DNA of 25,869 nucleotides from UBA6183 sp041302975. GTDB lineage: Bacteria; Bacteroidota; Bacteroidia; UKL13-3. The DNA lies in assembly GCA_041302975.1 (NCBI GenBank), contig JBFYQC010000041.1, forward strand, positions 1 through 25,869, given 5' to 3'. The notes beneath the pieces are model-generated. The model had not been told where the DNA came from. It did no database searches and saw only the letters and a program-made list of their open reading frames with translations. A program made the translations under genes and the position numbers. Each line of letters starts with the position of its first letter. The stretch's first letter is position 1. Positions 1 through 7,562 of the stretch are shown piece after piece.

Positions 1-1281
1 CTTTTTGGCTTTCATAGCATAAACTATCCTCTCTTGTTTGCTGTATTGGTTAAAATAATCCATAAACGCACTATCGTTAATAGATAGTTTATAAGTGTTT
101 TTTTCTTCCCATTTATAAATAATATTTATTTCGAAATCATTAATTTTAAGTAGTTTATATTTAATATTTAATGAGTCTTTTATTAATTTAATGCGTGTTG
201 TATCTATTTTTAATAAGGGATTAGTAAAACTAATTTTTATGGTATCATTTAATTCTAGCTGCTTGGTTATTGTAAATGTAAGTTTACTTTGTTTGTAAAT
301 AACTTTTTGTTTTACTATAAGTTCAGCATTGTTATTATTAATAAGCGCACTAAATTTTACTGTACTGTCTGATTTTTGAGTTGGTGTAAATACATAAAAA
401 GTGTCAATACCTTGTTTTCCTTTTGCGTGTTTAAGGTAAGATTTAGTATTATTATTTACCGGTTTAATACTTACGTTAGTAGGCTGATAAACAACAAAAA
501 CAAATTTATCAGGCTCACGGTTAAATGTATCTATTACCCTTCCCGGTTTGTATAAATTAGGTTTAAATAATTTTAAATTTAAACTTCTGTTGTTACTATC
601 TGCAGAGTTTAAAGCTGCTGGTAAAAATGCAACTTGCTCATTTATTTCCTTTTTAAGGTTTTTATTTTCGTCTTTAAAAGCAATAATTCTAAAGTTATTT
701 ATGGGTAAATTATTGATGCTAAATAAGCCACTTTCATTGGTTTTAGACATGTAAATTGGTTTAGATTTAATGATTGTTGAATCATTAAATCCCTCATTAT
801 GATATAATCCTACAGTAATACCAGATTCAGGTTGATTTGTAAATGCATTTTCTATTTTTCCTGCTAAGTAATTAGAATCTATAACATCACCTGTTGAAAA
901 TACATAAACAAAATCTTTTACTAAATTATTCTCTTTATTATCACCAATTGCATTACCAAAATTAATGGTATAGGTGGTGTTGGGTAATAGTCTTTCCTTG
1001 AAGTTTATTTCCAGTAAACGACCTTTATTAATAAATTCAGGTTTATTTTCTAATGGAGGTGAAATAATAATTTGCTCACTTGGATTATTAAGTTGAATAA
1101 ACTCGTTAAATTTAAATTGTACAGCGTTCTTAGAGAAATTGGTACTTTTATTCTTAGGTGATGTGGTGAGTATTTCAGGAGCTGTTAAATCGCGTTCACC
1201 ACCTGTAGGATTTACAATTTGGGCGCATGATGATAATATCAGAAGACCCAAATTAACATAAATAGCAAACTTACTACGCAT
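1..1281 (-). CDS. Ig-like domain lipoprotein (partial, C-terminus outside window)
   Basis: The minus-strand frame is open from an ATG at 1281 to the left edge, giving 427 visible residues with no stop, so this is a 5'-complete, 3'-truncated gene. The N-terminus is a lipoprotein signal: a short hydrophobic stretch and the lipobox LSSC with Cys19 as the predicted lipidation site, followed by AQIVNPTGGERDLTAPEI. The next region resembles the SbsA-type Ig-like (Big) domain common in Bacteroidota outer-membrane lipoproteins (residues about 30-130), followed by a carboxypeptidase-regulatory-like beta segment (about 137-210). The rest is beta-rich, with many Asn and Lys. Its ATG overlaps the last 8 bases of the upstream methyltransferase gene, so the two are almost certainly co-transcribed. 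The specific role is unknown; an envelope-associated protein is inferred from the lipobox. Confidence 0.8.
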   Translation of the reverse strand, partial: MRSKFAIYVNLGLLILSSCAQIVNPTGGERDLTAPEILTTSPKNKSTNFSKNAVQFKFNEFIQLNNPSEQIIISPPLENKPEFINKGRLLEINFKERLLPNTTYTINFGNAIGDNKENNLVKDFVYVFSTGDVIDSNYLAGKIENAFTNQPESGITVGLYHNEGFNDSTIIKSKPIYMSKTNESGLFSINNLPINNFRIIAFKDENKNLKKEINEQVAFLPAALNSADSNNRSLNLKLFKPNLYKPGRVIDTFNREPDKFVFVVYQPTNVSIKPVNNNTKSYLKHAKGKQGIDTFYVFTPTQKSDSTVKFSALINNNNAELIVKQKVIYKQSKLTFTITKQLELNDTIKISFTNPLLKIDTTRIKLIKDSLNIKYKLLKINDFEINIIYKWEEKNTYKLSINDSAFMDYFNQYSKQERIVYAMKAKK

Positions 1282-2164
1282 GTTCTACAACAAATAATAA
1301 ACTGCTATGGTCGTTTTTATTCCATGCACTTATAGTTGATCGTAAACCAGAAATCGCACCACGCACAAATTCAAATTTATTGCCTTTATGTACTTCACTT
1401 CTCATGCTGATGTAAGGTGCATCAAAAGGCATACTTTTAGTTTCAACAACTTTAAAACCATGTTTTTCCATTAAAATATTGAAACTTTTTTGGTTAAAAT
1501 GATAAAGGTGTCTTGGTACATCATAACCATCCCAAAATTCTTTATAGTACTTAGCATCCCAACTATTACTATTGGGAACTGCAATAAACATGGTTCCATT
1601 TGGTTTTAGTAAACGTTTTAATTGTAACATACGTTCGTTTAAAGTATGCACATGTTCTAGAACGTGCCATTGGGTAATTACATCGTAACCTTGTTCCGGT
1701 AATTGATCAAGTTCATTTTCATTTTTGACTTCATGACCAAATTTTTCTTTCACGTAATCAACAGCCTCTTGGCTTATGTCAACACCTAAAGCATTAAATG
1801 TTCCATCTTTAACCACTCCGTCTAAAAAGTAACCAAGTCCGCAACCAAGGTCCATTAAACTCCCCTTTGGTTGGTATGTTTTTATGTGTTTTAATTTTTG
1901 ACTGATGCTGTAGTCACGAACGACATCATAAACCTTGTACATAAAGCTAAAGTCTTTCTTATCACCCGCATGAGATACATATCTGTCACTCTGGTAATAT
2001 GGTCCTATTTCAGTAGCTGCTGGACGGGGATTGGTAAACAAAAATGTGCAGTTTGTGCAGCGATATAAATCAAATTGATGACCAGTGGCTACAAAATCTT
2101 TACAAGTTAATTCTTTACTAAGTTGCGTATTTCCGCATACAAGACAAACAGTAAGGTTTTCCAT
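1274..2164 (-). CDS. Class I SAM-dependent methyltransferase with N-terminal zinc-ribbon-like Cys pairs
   Basis: The 296-residue product begins with two CxxC pairs (Cys7/Cys10 and Cys36/Cys39), a probable zinc-binding knuckle often seen ahead of this methyltransferase type. A Rossmann methyltransferase core follows: motif I LMDLGCGLG at about 103-111, an acidic VDI end of strand 2 near 128-130, and WHVLEHV at about 166-172, matching the Methyltransf_23/11 group. The PRHLYHF segment (about 218-224) is typical of this subgroup. The substrate cannot be told from sequence; small-molecule or sugar substrates are possible. It lies 66 bp downstream of mnmG and overlaps the following lipoprotein gene by 8 bp, so it is probably part of the mnmG transcript. 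The start is ATG at 2164. Confidence 0.85.
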   Translation of the reverse strand: MENLTVCLVCGNTQLSKELTCKDFVATGHQFDLYRCTNCTFLFTNPRPAATEIGPYYQSDRYVSHAGDKKDFSFMYKVYDVVRDYSISQKLKHIKTYQPKGSLMDLGCGLGYFLDGVVKDGTFNALGVDISQEAVDYVKEKFGHEVKNENELDQLPEQGYDVITQWHVLEHVHTLNERMLQLKRLLKPNGTMFIAVPNSNSWDAKYYKEFWDGYDVPRHLYHFNQKSFNILMEKHGFKVVETKSMPFDAPYISMRSEVHKGNKFEFVRGAISGLRSTISAWNKNDHSSLLFVVEHA

Positions 2165-2230
2165 TATAGCAAATAAACTAATTAGCGGTTTATAATATCC
2201 AATAGGTTTTATACAGGTTGTTTACAAGTT

Positions 2231-4096
2231 TTATCTTCCTAAATGTACCATTAGTACACTAACATCGGCAGGAGAAATACCACTTATTCTTGATGCTTGT
2301 CCTAAGGTTTTAGGTCTTTGTTTGTTTAATTTTTCCCTTGCCTCTTTCGATATTGATTGAACAGAAAGAAAATCGAAATCATCTTTAATCCTCACATCTT
2401 CTAAACGATTCATTTTTTCAACCACCTGTTTCTCTTTTTCTAGATAGCCCTCATATTTAAGCAATACCTCTGCCTGAAGTAGAGCCTCATTATCGAAGTT
2501 ACTTAATATGGAATTGGTTTCGGGTAAAGCACTTGTAATGTTTTTTAGTTCAACTTGTGGCCTACTTAAAATGGCATCCAACTTATAGTTTTGAGGTATT
2601 GTAGTTGTACCTAGTTCTTGTAATAGGGGGTTGATTTGATTTGGTGTTACCGAGGTCTTTTTAAAATACTTGATAATCTCCTCTGTATCATTTATTTTCT
2701 TTTCAACCGCGCGTAAACGGTTTTCGTTCGCTAATCCCAGTTGATGTCCTTTTTCTGTTAAACGAATATCAGCATTATCTTGCCTTAATAAAATTCTATA
2801 TTCGGCACGCGATGTAAACATTCTATAAGGCTCATCAGTTCCTTTGTTAACCAAATCATCAATTAAAACACCGATGTATGCATCACTTCGTTTTAAAACA
2901 AATGGATCTTTTTCTTTAACCTTTTGATGTGCATTTATTCCTGCAATTAATCCTTGACAAGCAGCTTCTTCATAACCTGTTGTACCATTAATTTGTCCTG
3001 CAAAAAACAGGTTTTCTATTAAGTGCGTTTCTAAGGTTAATTTTAATTGAGTAGGTGGAAAATAATCGTACTCGATGGCATAACCCGGACGAAATAATTT
3101 GGCACTTTCAAAGCCCGGTATTAACCTAATAGCATCAAATTGGACATGATCTGGTAGTGAAGTAGAAAAGCCGTTAACATAAATTTCTACCGTATTCCAC
3201 CCTTCAGGTTCAACAAATATTTGGTGACGTTCACGTTCTGCGAATCTGTTTATTTTATCTTCAATACTTGGGCAATAGCGTGGACCTAGTCCTTGTATTC
3301 TGCCAGCATACATTGGCGATTCGTCAAAACCTGTTCTTAATACATCATGTACATTTTCGTTTGTATATGTTATCCAACAAGGTCTTTGGTTTTGTACAGG
3401 CGTAGTTTCAGGACTGTAAGAGAACTTGGATGGATTTTCATCTCCATCTTGTCTTTCCATTTTTCCATAATCTAAGCTTCTTCCATCCACTCTTGGAGGT
3501 GTTCCGGTTTTCATGCGTCCGGTTTCAAAACCCAAATTTATTAATTGTTCGGTTATTCCGCTGGCTGCTTTCTCGCCAATACGTCCACCCCCAAATTGTT
3601 TGGTACCAATATGAATGATTCCGTTCAAAAATGTTCCATTAGTAAGAACAACTGAATGAGCAAGAATTTTTTGTCCCATCCCTGTTACAACACCACAAGC
3701 CTTTCCATTTTCAACAATGACCTCTTTCACCATGTCTTGCCAAAAATCTACATTAGGCGTTTGTTCCAACATCTCTCTCCAGTATTGAGCAAATAGCATT
3801 CGATCATTTTGCGCTCTTGGGCTCCACATCGCAGGGCCTTTACTCATATTTAGCATGCGAAATTGAATAGTGCTTCTATCAGAAACGATACCTGAATATC
3901 CACCCAATGCATCTATTTCTCTAACTATTTGTCCTTTGGCTACACCACCCATGGCCGGATTACAACTCATTTGAGCAATTTTGTTCATATCCATGGTTAT
4001 AAGCAAAACCTTGGAACCTAAGTTGGCAGCAGCAGCAGCAGCCTCGCATCCAGCATGTCCGGCACCAACAACTATTACATCATATTTATTAAACAT
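2231..4096 (-). CDS. mnmG: tRNA uridine-5-carboxymethylaminomethyl modification enzyme MnmG (GidA)
   Basis: This FAD-dependent enzyme works with the GTPase MnmE to install the carboxymethylaminomethyl group at C5 of wobble U34 in certain tRNAs. The 621-residue length is normal for the family. The sequence shows the FAD dinucleotide fold (VVGAGHAGCEAA, residues 9-20), the CNPAMGG segment with Cys45, the GGVAKGQIVREIDALGG signature (50-66), and the family signature around GPRYCPSIEDK with Cys275. These two Cys match those conserved in characterised MnmG proteins. The helical C-terminus ends in ASRISGISPADVSVLMVHL, the MnmE/tRNA-binding region. Start is ATG at 4096. It follows ybeY after 55 bp, and that gap holds a parS-like palindrome (4127-4142). 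No partner mnmE is in the window. Confidence 0.98.
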   Translation of the reverse strand: MFNKYDVIVVGAGHAGCEAAAAAANLGSKVLLITMDMNKIAQMSCNPAMGGVAKGQIVREIDALGGYSGIVSDRSTIQFRMLNMSKGPAMWSPRAQNDRMLFAQYWREMLEQTPNVDFWQDMVKEVIVENGKACGVVTGMGQKILAHSVVLTNGTFLNGIIHIGTKQFGGGRIGEKAASGITEQLINLGFETGRMKTGTPPRVDGRSLDYGKMERQDGDENPSKFSYSPETTPVQNQRPCWITYTNENVHDVLRTGFDESPMYAGRIQGLGPRYCPSIEDKINRFAERERHQIFVEPEGWNTVEIYVNGFSTSLPDHVQFDAIRLIPGFESAKLFRPGYAIEYDYFPPTQLKLTLETHLIENLFFAGQINGTTGYEEAACQGLIAGINAHQKVKEKDPFVLKRSDAYIGVLIDDLVNKGTDEPYRMFTSRAEYRILLRQDNADIRLTEKGHQLGLANENRLRAVEKKINDTEEIIKYFKKTSVTPNQINPLLQELGTTTIPQNYKLDAILSRPQVELKNITSALPETNSILSNFDNEALLQAEVLLKYEGYLEKEKQVVEKMNRLEDVRIKDDFDFLSVQSISKEAREKLNKQRPKTLGQASRISGISPADVSVLMVHLGR

Positions 4097-4126
4097 CTGA
4101 CAATCAATTATTTATGTTTTTTCACA

Positions 4127-4142
4127 TGTTTCACGTGAAATT
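4127..4142. promoter_or_regulatory. parS-like ParB-binding site 1 (intergenic, upstream of mnmG)
   Basis: TGTTTCACGTGAAATT matches 14 of 16 bases of the bacterial parS consensus TGTTTCACGTGAAACA, and the inner 12 bases are a perfect palindrome. It lies 31 bp before the mnmG start, in the gap after ybeY. It could also act on transcription of mnmG. ParB binding is inferred. Confidence 0.75.
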
Positions 4143-4151
4143 TGGTAAAAC

Positions 4152-4604
4152 TTACAGCAAAGATAAGTAATAGTCTTCTTTATCACGCATAATAGCTGCG
4201 TCTTTCTTCGTTTTGTCTTTGTAACCACATAGGTGTAAAGCGCCATGAATAATTACACGCATTAATTCGTTTGTGTATGTTTTGTTGTTTTGTTGTGCAT
4301 TGTCTTTTACGCGATGAATGCTTATGTACACATCTCCTATTATTGTTTTGTTTTCGTTTAGCTCAAACGTAATAATATCGGTATAGAAATCATGGCTTAG
4401 GTGCTCAATATTTATTTGAAGCAAGTGCTCGTCAGAGCAAAAATTATAGCTCAGTTCACCTAAATTATAACCCTCTTTTTTAATTGCTTTATTTACCCAT
4501 TCTTTAATCCTTGTTCTTGCTTTAAATGATGTTTTTAAATCAATATCATTAAAAGTTACTTTACCGGAGTAAGGTGAATGTTCCTTGTTTAATTTCTTTG
4601 TCAT
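4152..4604 (-). CDS. ybeY: Endoribonuclease YbeY (rRNA maturation factor)
   Basis: This 150-residue UPF0054-family protein acts in 16S rRNA 3'-end maturation and ribosome quality control as a metal-dependent endoribonuclease. The metal-binding motif is HGALHLCGYKD at 120-130. The first two ligands, His120 and His124, are present, but the third position of the usual HGxLHLxGYDH is Asp130 instead of His. From memory this is common in Bacteroidota, so it is probably a lineage variant and not a dead enzyme. The conserved fold begins at about residue 16 (VTFNDID). The only standard start codon upstream of it is ATG at 4604, so the first 15 residues are encoded inside the 44-base overlap with the preceding gene. 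That overlap implies translational coupling. Confidence 0.93.
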   Translation of the reverse strand: MTKKLNKEHSPYSGKVTFNDIDLKTSFKARTRIKEWVNKAIKKEGYNLGELSYNFCSDEHLLQINIEHLSHDFYTDIITFELNENKTIIGDVYISIHRVKDNAQQNNKTYTNELMRVIIHGALHLCGYKDKTKKDAAIMRDKEDYYLSLL

Positions 4605-6303
4605 TTTTAGTACTGTATATTTCTAGATGATAAAAGTAAACACCTTGTTCGCAAATAGCTCCATTTACATCTTTCCCATCCCAGCCGTCATTTATTGGAT
4701 TATCGTAAATTAATTGTCCCCAGCGGTTATATATTTTCATAATTGATTTTTTGTAATCTATCAGTGTTCCTTCTGGCCTAAACCGAGTATTTGAGCCATC
4801 AGGCACAAATGCGTTTGGTAAATGAATGATAAAGTTAGCAGAGAGACATATTCTGTTTGATGTACTTTTATTTACTGGATTTGCTACTTCTCTTGCCTCT
4901 ACGTAATAGCAAACTCCTTCACTTAGCATGGTTATATTTGTGGTTGTGTCTGTAATGCTTGTGTCTAAACTATTGTTCCATGGAAATAAAGTAAACACCC
5001 CATTTTCTCCTGATCCTCTGTGAGTTATGTATGAATCGACACCGCTGTTCCACGTGAAATAGGAATTCCACTTTAGTGATCTGATATTATTGTTGTCATT
5101 CCCAGATAGTACAATGTTTGTGCTGGTGTCACTGGTAAACGAAACCTGATTGCAAATATCATATGCTTTCAAAAAAAACAGGTATCTGATTTTGTCGCTA
5201 AGTCCCAGGTTTGTTTTTTTGTTGATGTCAGACTTATTAAATGTAGTGTTTGATATAACCGTTGAGTTTGTGTCTAGGATGTGTAATACATATTTCGACA
5301 CTTCATCAGTTTGATTAGTACTAAAGCTTATGTATAGGTTTTCATCAATAGGCATTCCAGAAGTAACATAATTAATATCTAAGTATGTTGGATTTTGTCT
5401 TAAACGTGAAGTAAAACTAACCTTGTTTGAAGAACTTGTAACTAATACCGAAGTGTCTTTTTTGGCTCTAATAAAAAAGTCATATGTGTTTCCGCTCACA
5501 AAAATTGATTGGTAAGTATTTATATTTCCGTTTACTGAATCAACTAATTCAAATGGATTTGTGTTGATTTTTCTAAATATATAGTATTTCTCAATGGTAT
5601 TCCAACCTATATAATGTGACCATGATAAACGATATGTTTTTGCACAGGTGTCATTTGTGTATGATAAAAACATTGTACTATGCCTTTTTTCAAAAGCAGG
5701 TGATTTCCCGCAACTGTCTCGTGTGTTTATATTGTAAGTATAACTTCCTGTATTTGGATTTGATATTCCTAAGTCAATCGCAAAAGTGTCTCTTGTTTCA
5801 GATGGTGTCATTGCAGTAAAAAACCCATTTAGAAATACATATAGTAGGTATTTATCAAAATCTCGTGATGTGTTTTTTCTCCATCCCAATACAATACGAT
5901 TGGTATTTATATCAACACTTACTGAATCTAATTCAGAAACATTAGGAGGTAGAACATCAACCAATAATGTATCGCTAAAATGATTGAAGGTTGGTCCGCA
6001 AGAATCTCTTCTTTCAATAAAATAGTATGAATTTGGTTCGCTTAATGGTGGTGTAGCATTCAGGTGTAAATAGGTTTCCTCCGTTGGGTTGTATAACGTA
6101 TCAATTGGCAAAAAGGCACCAGTATTTCCTTTTCTTTCCCAAATTATATAAAATGTAAAGTTGTTACAGTTGTATACCGGGTTACTCCAGAAAAGATTAT
6201 TATCTGATCCATTAGGGCATATCCTTCTGAAATCAGGAGCCTGTGCATGGACAATTTGAGTTCCAAAGATCGATATAAGAATTATGTAGGTTATCCACCG
6301 CAT
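4561..6303 (-). CDS. Secreted protein with gliding-motility/T9SS type B C-terminal sorting domain
   Basis: The 580-residue product has a Sec signal peptide at 1-21 (ending VHAQ) and a long beta-rich body with at least three repeats resembling fibronectin type III domains, with Trp/Tyr-rich strands such as LFWSNP, LGWRKN, LSWSHY and LKWNSY. The final 84 residues (from Asn497) form a CHU_C/T9SS type B sorting domain: NAFVPDGSN, IYNRWGQLIY, GWDGK, GVYFYHLEIY, ending KQGTFTLLR. This domain is known to route proteins through the type IX secretion system to the cell surface or outside. The ligand and function are unknown; adhesion is one possibility. It overlaps the upstream M16 gene by 13 bp and ybeY downstream by 44 bp. 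A parS-like site (5046-5061) lies within it. Confidence 0.88.
   Translation of the reverse strand: MRWITYIILISIFGTQIVHAQAPDFRRICPNGSDNNLFWSNPVYNCNNFTFYIIWERKGNTGAFLPIDTLYNPTEETYLHLNATPPLSEPNSYYFIERRDSCGPTFNHFSDTLLVDVLPPNVSELDSVSVDINTNRIVLGWRKNTSRDFDKYLLYVFLNGFFTAMTPSETRDTFAIDLGISNPNTGSYTYNINTRDSCGKSPAFEKRHSTMFLSYTNDTCAKTYRLSWSHYIGWNTIEKYYIFRKINTNPFELVDSVNGNINTYQSIFVSGNTYDFFIRAKKDTSVLVTSSSNKVSFTSRLRQNPTYLDINYVTSGMPIDENLYISFSTNQTDEVSKYVLHILDTNSTVISNTTFNKSDINKKTNLGLSDKIRYLFFLKAYDICNQVSFTSDTSTNIVLSGNDNNNIRSLKWNSYFTWNSGVDSYITHRGSGENGVFTLFPWNNSLDTSITDTTTNITMLSEGVCYYVEAREVANPVNKSTSNRICLSANFIIHLPNAFVPDGSNTRFRPEGTLIDYKKSIMKIYNRWGQLIYDNPINDGWDGKDVNGAICEQGVYFYHLEIYSTKNDKEIKQGTFTLLR
5046..5061. promoter_or_regulatory. 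parS-like ParB-binding site 2 (inside the T9SS cargo gene)
   Basis: TGTTCCACGTGAAATA matches 14 of 16 consensus bases, and 15 of 16 when positions 5 and 12 are left free as in the degenerate form. On the coding strand it spans codons for YFTWNS. Confidence 0.7.
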
Positions 6304-7562
6304 ACGATTTCAACGAGGTTTTTTGGCTTTAAGTATTTATTACATAAATCTCTTATTTCCTCAGCTGTTGTGGTATTAATTATTTCAATGAATTCGTCAT
6401 AATAATCAGGTTTGAAACCATAATCAAGTAGTATTCTATTCCTATCCATTATAGTAAAAGGACCATCAATGCTTCTTAGGAGCGAACCAAGTAGGTAGTT
6501 TTTTGCGGTGGAAAGTTCTTTTTGAGGGACCAATTCAGAACACATGGTGTTGATTTCTTTGTATATTTCTTCGATAGCAACATTCGTTTTGTCATTGTTT
6601 ACATCAGCTTCTACATAGAAACAGCCATCATCTAAATACGATTCTAAAACAGAATATATACCGTATGTTAAACCTTTATCTTCTCGTATATTCTTCATTA
6701 GTCGAGAACCAAAATACCCACCTAAAACAAGGTTGACTAACTGTAGTTTTCTATAGTCTTCATGTGCTCTGTTTATTAATTTAGTCCCTACACGTAATGT
6801 GGCCTGAGCCGACTTTTCCTTTTTAATGGTTTTGTTTTCCGGTATAATCCCACTGTTTTTGTAACTGTTCTCACTTTGAGATGGTATGAATGAGGAACTA
6901 AAATGTGATAGTTGCTCAATAACTTTAACATCCACGTCACCAGAAAGGGTAATGTATTTTATGTTTTCCGCATAATATTTTCTGTGAAAACCAATCAGTG
7001 TTTCACGTGAAAAATTTTCATAATCAGCTGGTAATGAGTAGGATGCTATTGGACTTGTTTCCCCAAAAAGCGTTTCATAGAATGTTTTTCTGCATAAATA
7101 GGAAGTTTTCTGTTGCTGCACCTTTAGGCGTTGCTTGTTGTTCTTCTTGTATATATCTATTTCATTGTCAGGAAAATATGCATTTTTAATCACGTCTAAC
7201 ACTACTTCTAAGCACTTGTTCAAGTGTTTTTTTAGGCAGTATAAAGTAATTTGTGCATCATCAACGGCACACCTTGTTTGCAGGTAACTTCCATAAAAGT
7301 CCAATTCATCAGCAATTTGTTCTGCTGTTCTTGTAGGTGTTCCTTCAATTAATAGTTTGTTTACAGCTGTGGCAATTAGTTTCTGAGTTTGTTTAGCTAT
7401 TCCTGCATCAAACACAAACTCAATACGTAAAACCTCATTAACAGGGGCATTTAGATGATAAATATTTACACCTGTTTTCCCAATACTTTTGGAGCAAACA
7501 GGAAAATTGAGATGTTTAATTTCCTGTGTTTCGGGTGCAATTTTTCTATTTAGTTGATTCAT
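6291..7562 (-). CDS. M16 family peptidase-like protein, non-catalytic partner subunit
   Basis: This 423-residue insulinase/pitrilysin-family protein keeps the overall M16 layout, including the C-terminal substrate-binding Arg/Tyr region (REDKGLTYGIYS). At the position of the zinc motif HxxEH it has TAVNK (residues 65-69), so it cannot bind catalytic zinc in the usual way. In the family, active and inactive M16 subunits are commonly encoded side by side and form a heterodimeric clam-shell protease, as in mitochondrial processing peptidase. The upstream gene, overlapping by 17 bp, is the catalytic partner, which supports this. No signal peptide is obvious, so cytoplasmic or periplasmic location is unresolved. 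A parS-like site lies in the codons for FSRET near 6999-7014. Confidence 0.9.
   Translation of the reverse strand: MNQLNRKIAPETQEIKHLNFPVCSKSIGKTGVNIYHLNAPVNEVLRIEFVFDAGIAKQTQKLIATAVNKLLIEGTPTRTAEQIADELDFYGSYLQTRCAVDDAQITLYCLKKHLNKCLEVVLDVIKNAYFPDNEIDIYKKNNKQRLKVQQQKTSYLCRKTFYETLFGETSPIASYSLPADYENFSRETLIGFHRKYYAENIKYITLSGDVDVKVIEQLSHFSSSFIPSQSENSYKNSGIIPENKTIKKEKSAQATLRVGTKLINRAHEDYRKLQLVNLVLGGYFGSRLMKNIREDKGLTYGIYSVLESYLDDGCFYVEADVNNDKTNVAIEEIYKEINTMCSELVPQKELSTAKNYLLGSLLRSIDGPFTIMDRNRILLDYGFKPDYYDEFIEIINTTTAEEIRDLCNKYLKPKNLVEIVCGG
6999..7014. promoter_or_regulatory. parS-like ParB-binding site 3 (inside the non-catalytic M16 gene)
   Basis: TGTTTCACGTGAAAAA matches 15 of 16 consensus bases, the best of the three. 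On the coding strand it spans codons for FSRET, a reading context unrelated to that of site 2, so protein sequence does not explain the match. Confidence 0.78.

Noticed and set aside
6291..7562. Second M16 gene as a degraded pseudogene because HxxEH is missing
   Set aside because: The frame is full length and the Arg/Tyr substrate region is kept; inactive partner subunits are normal in this family.
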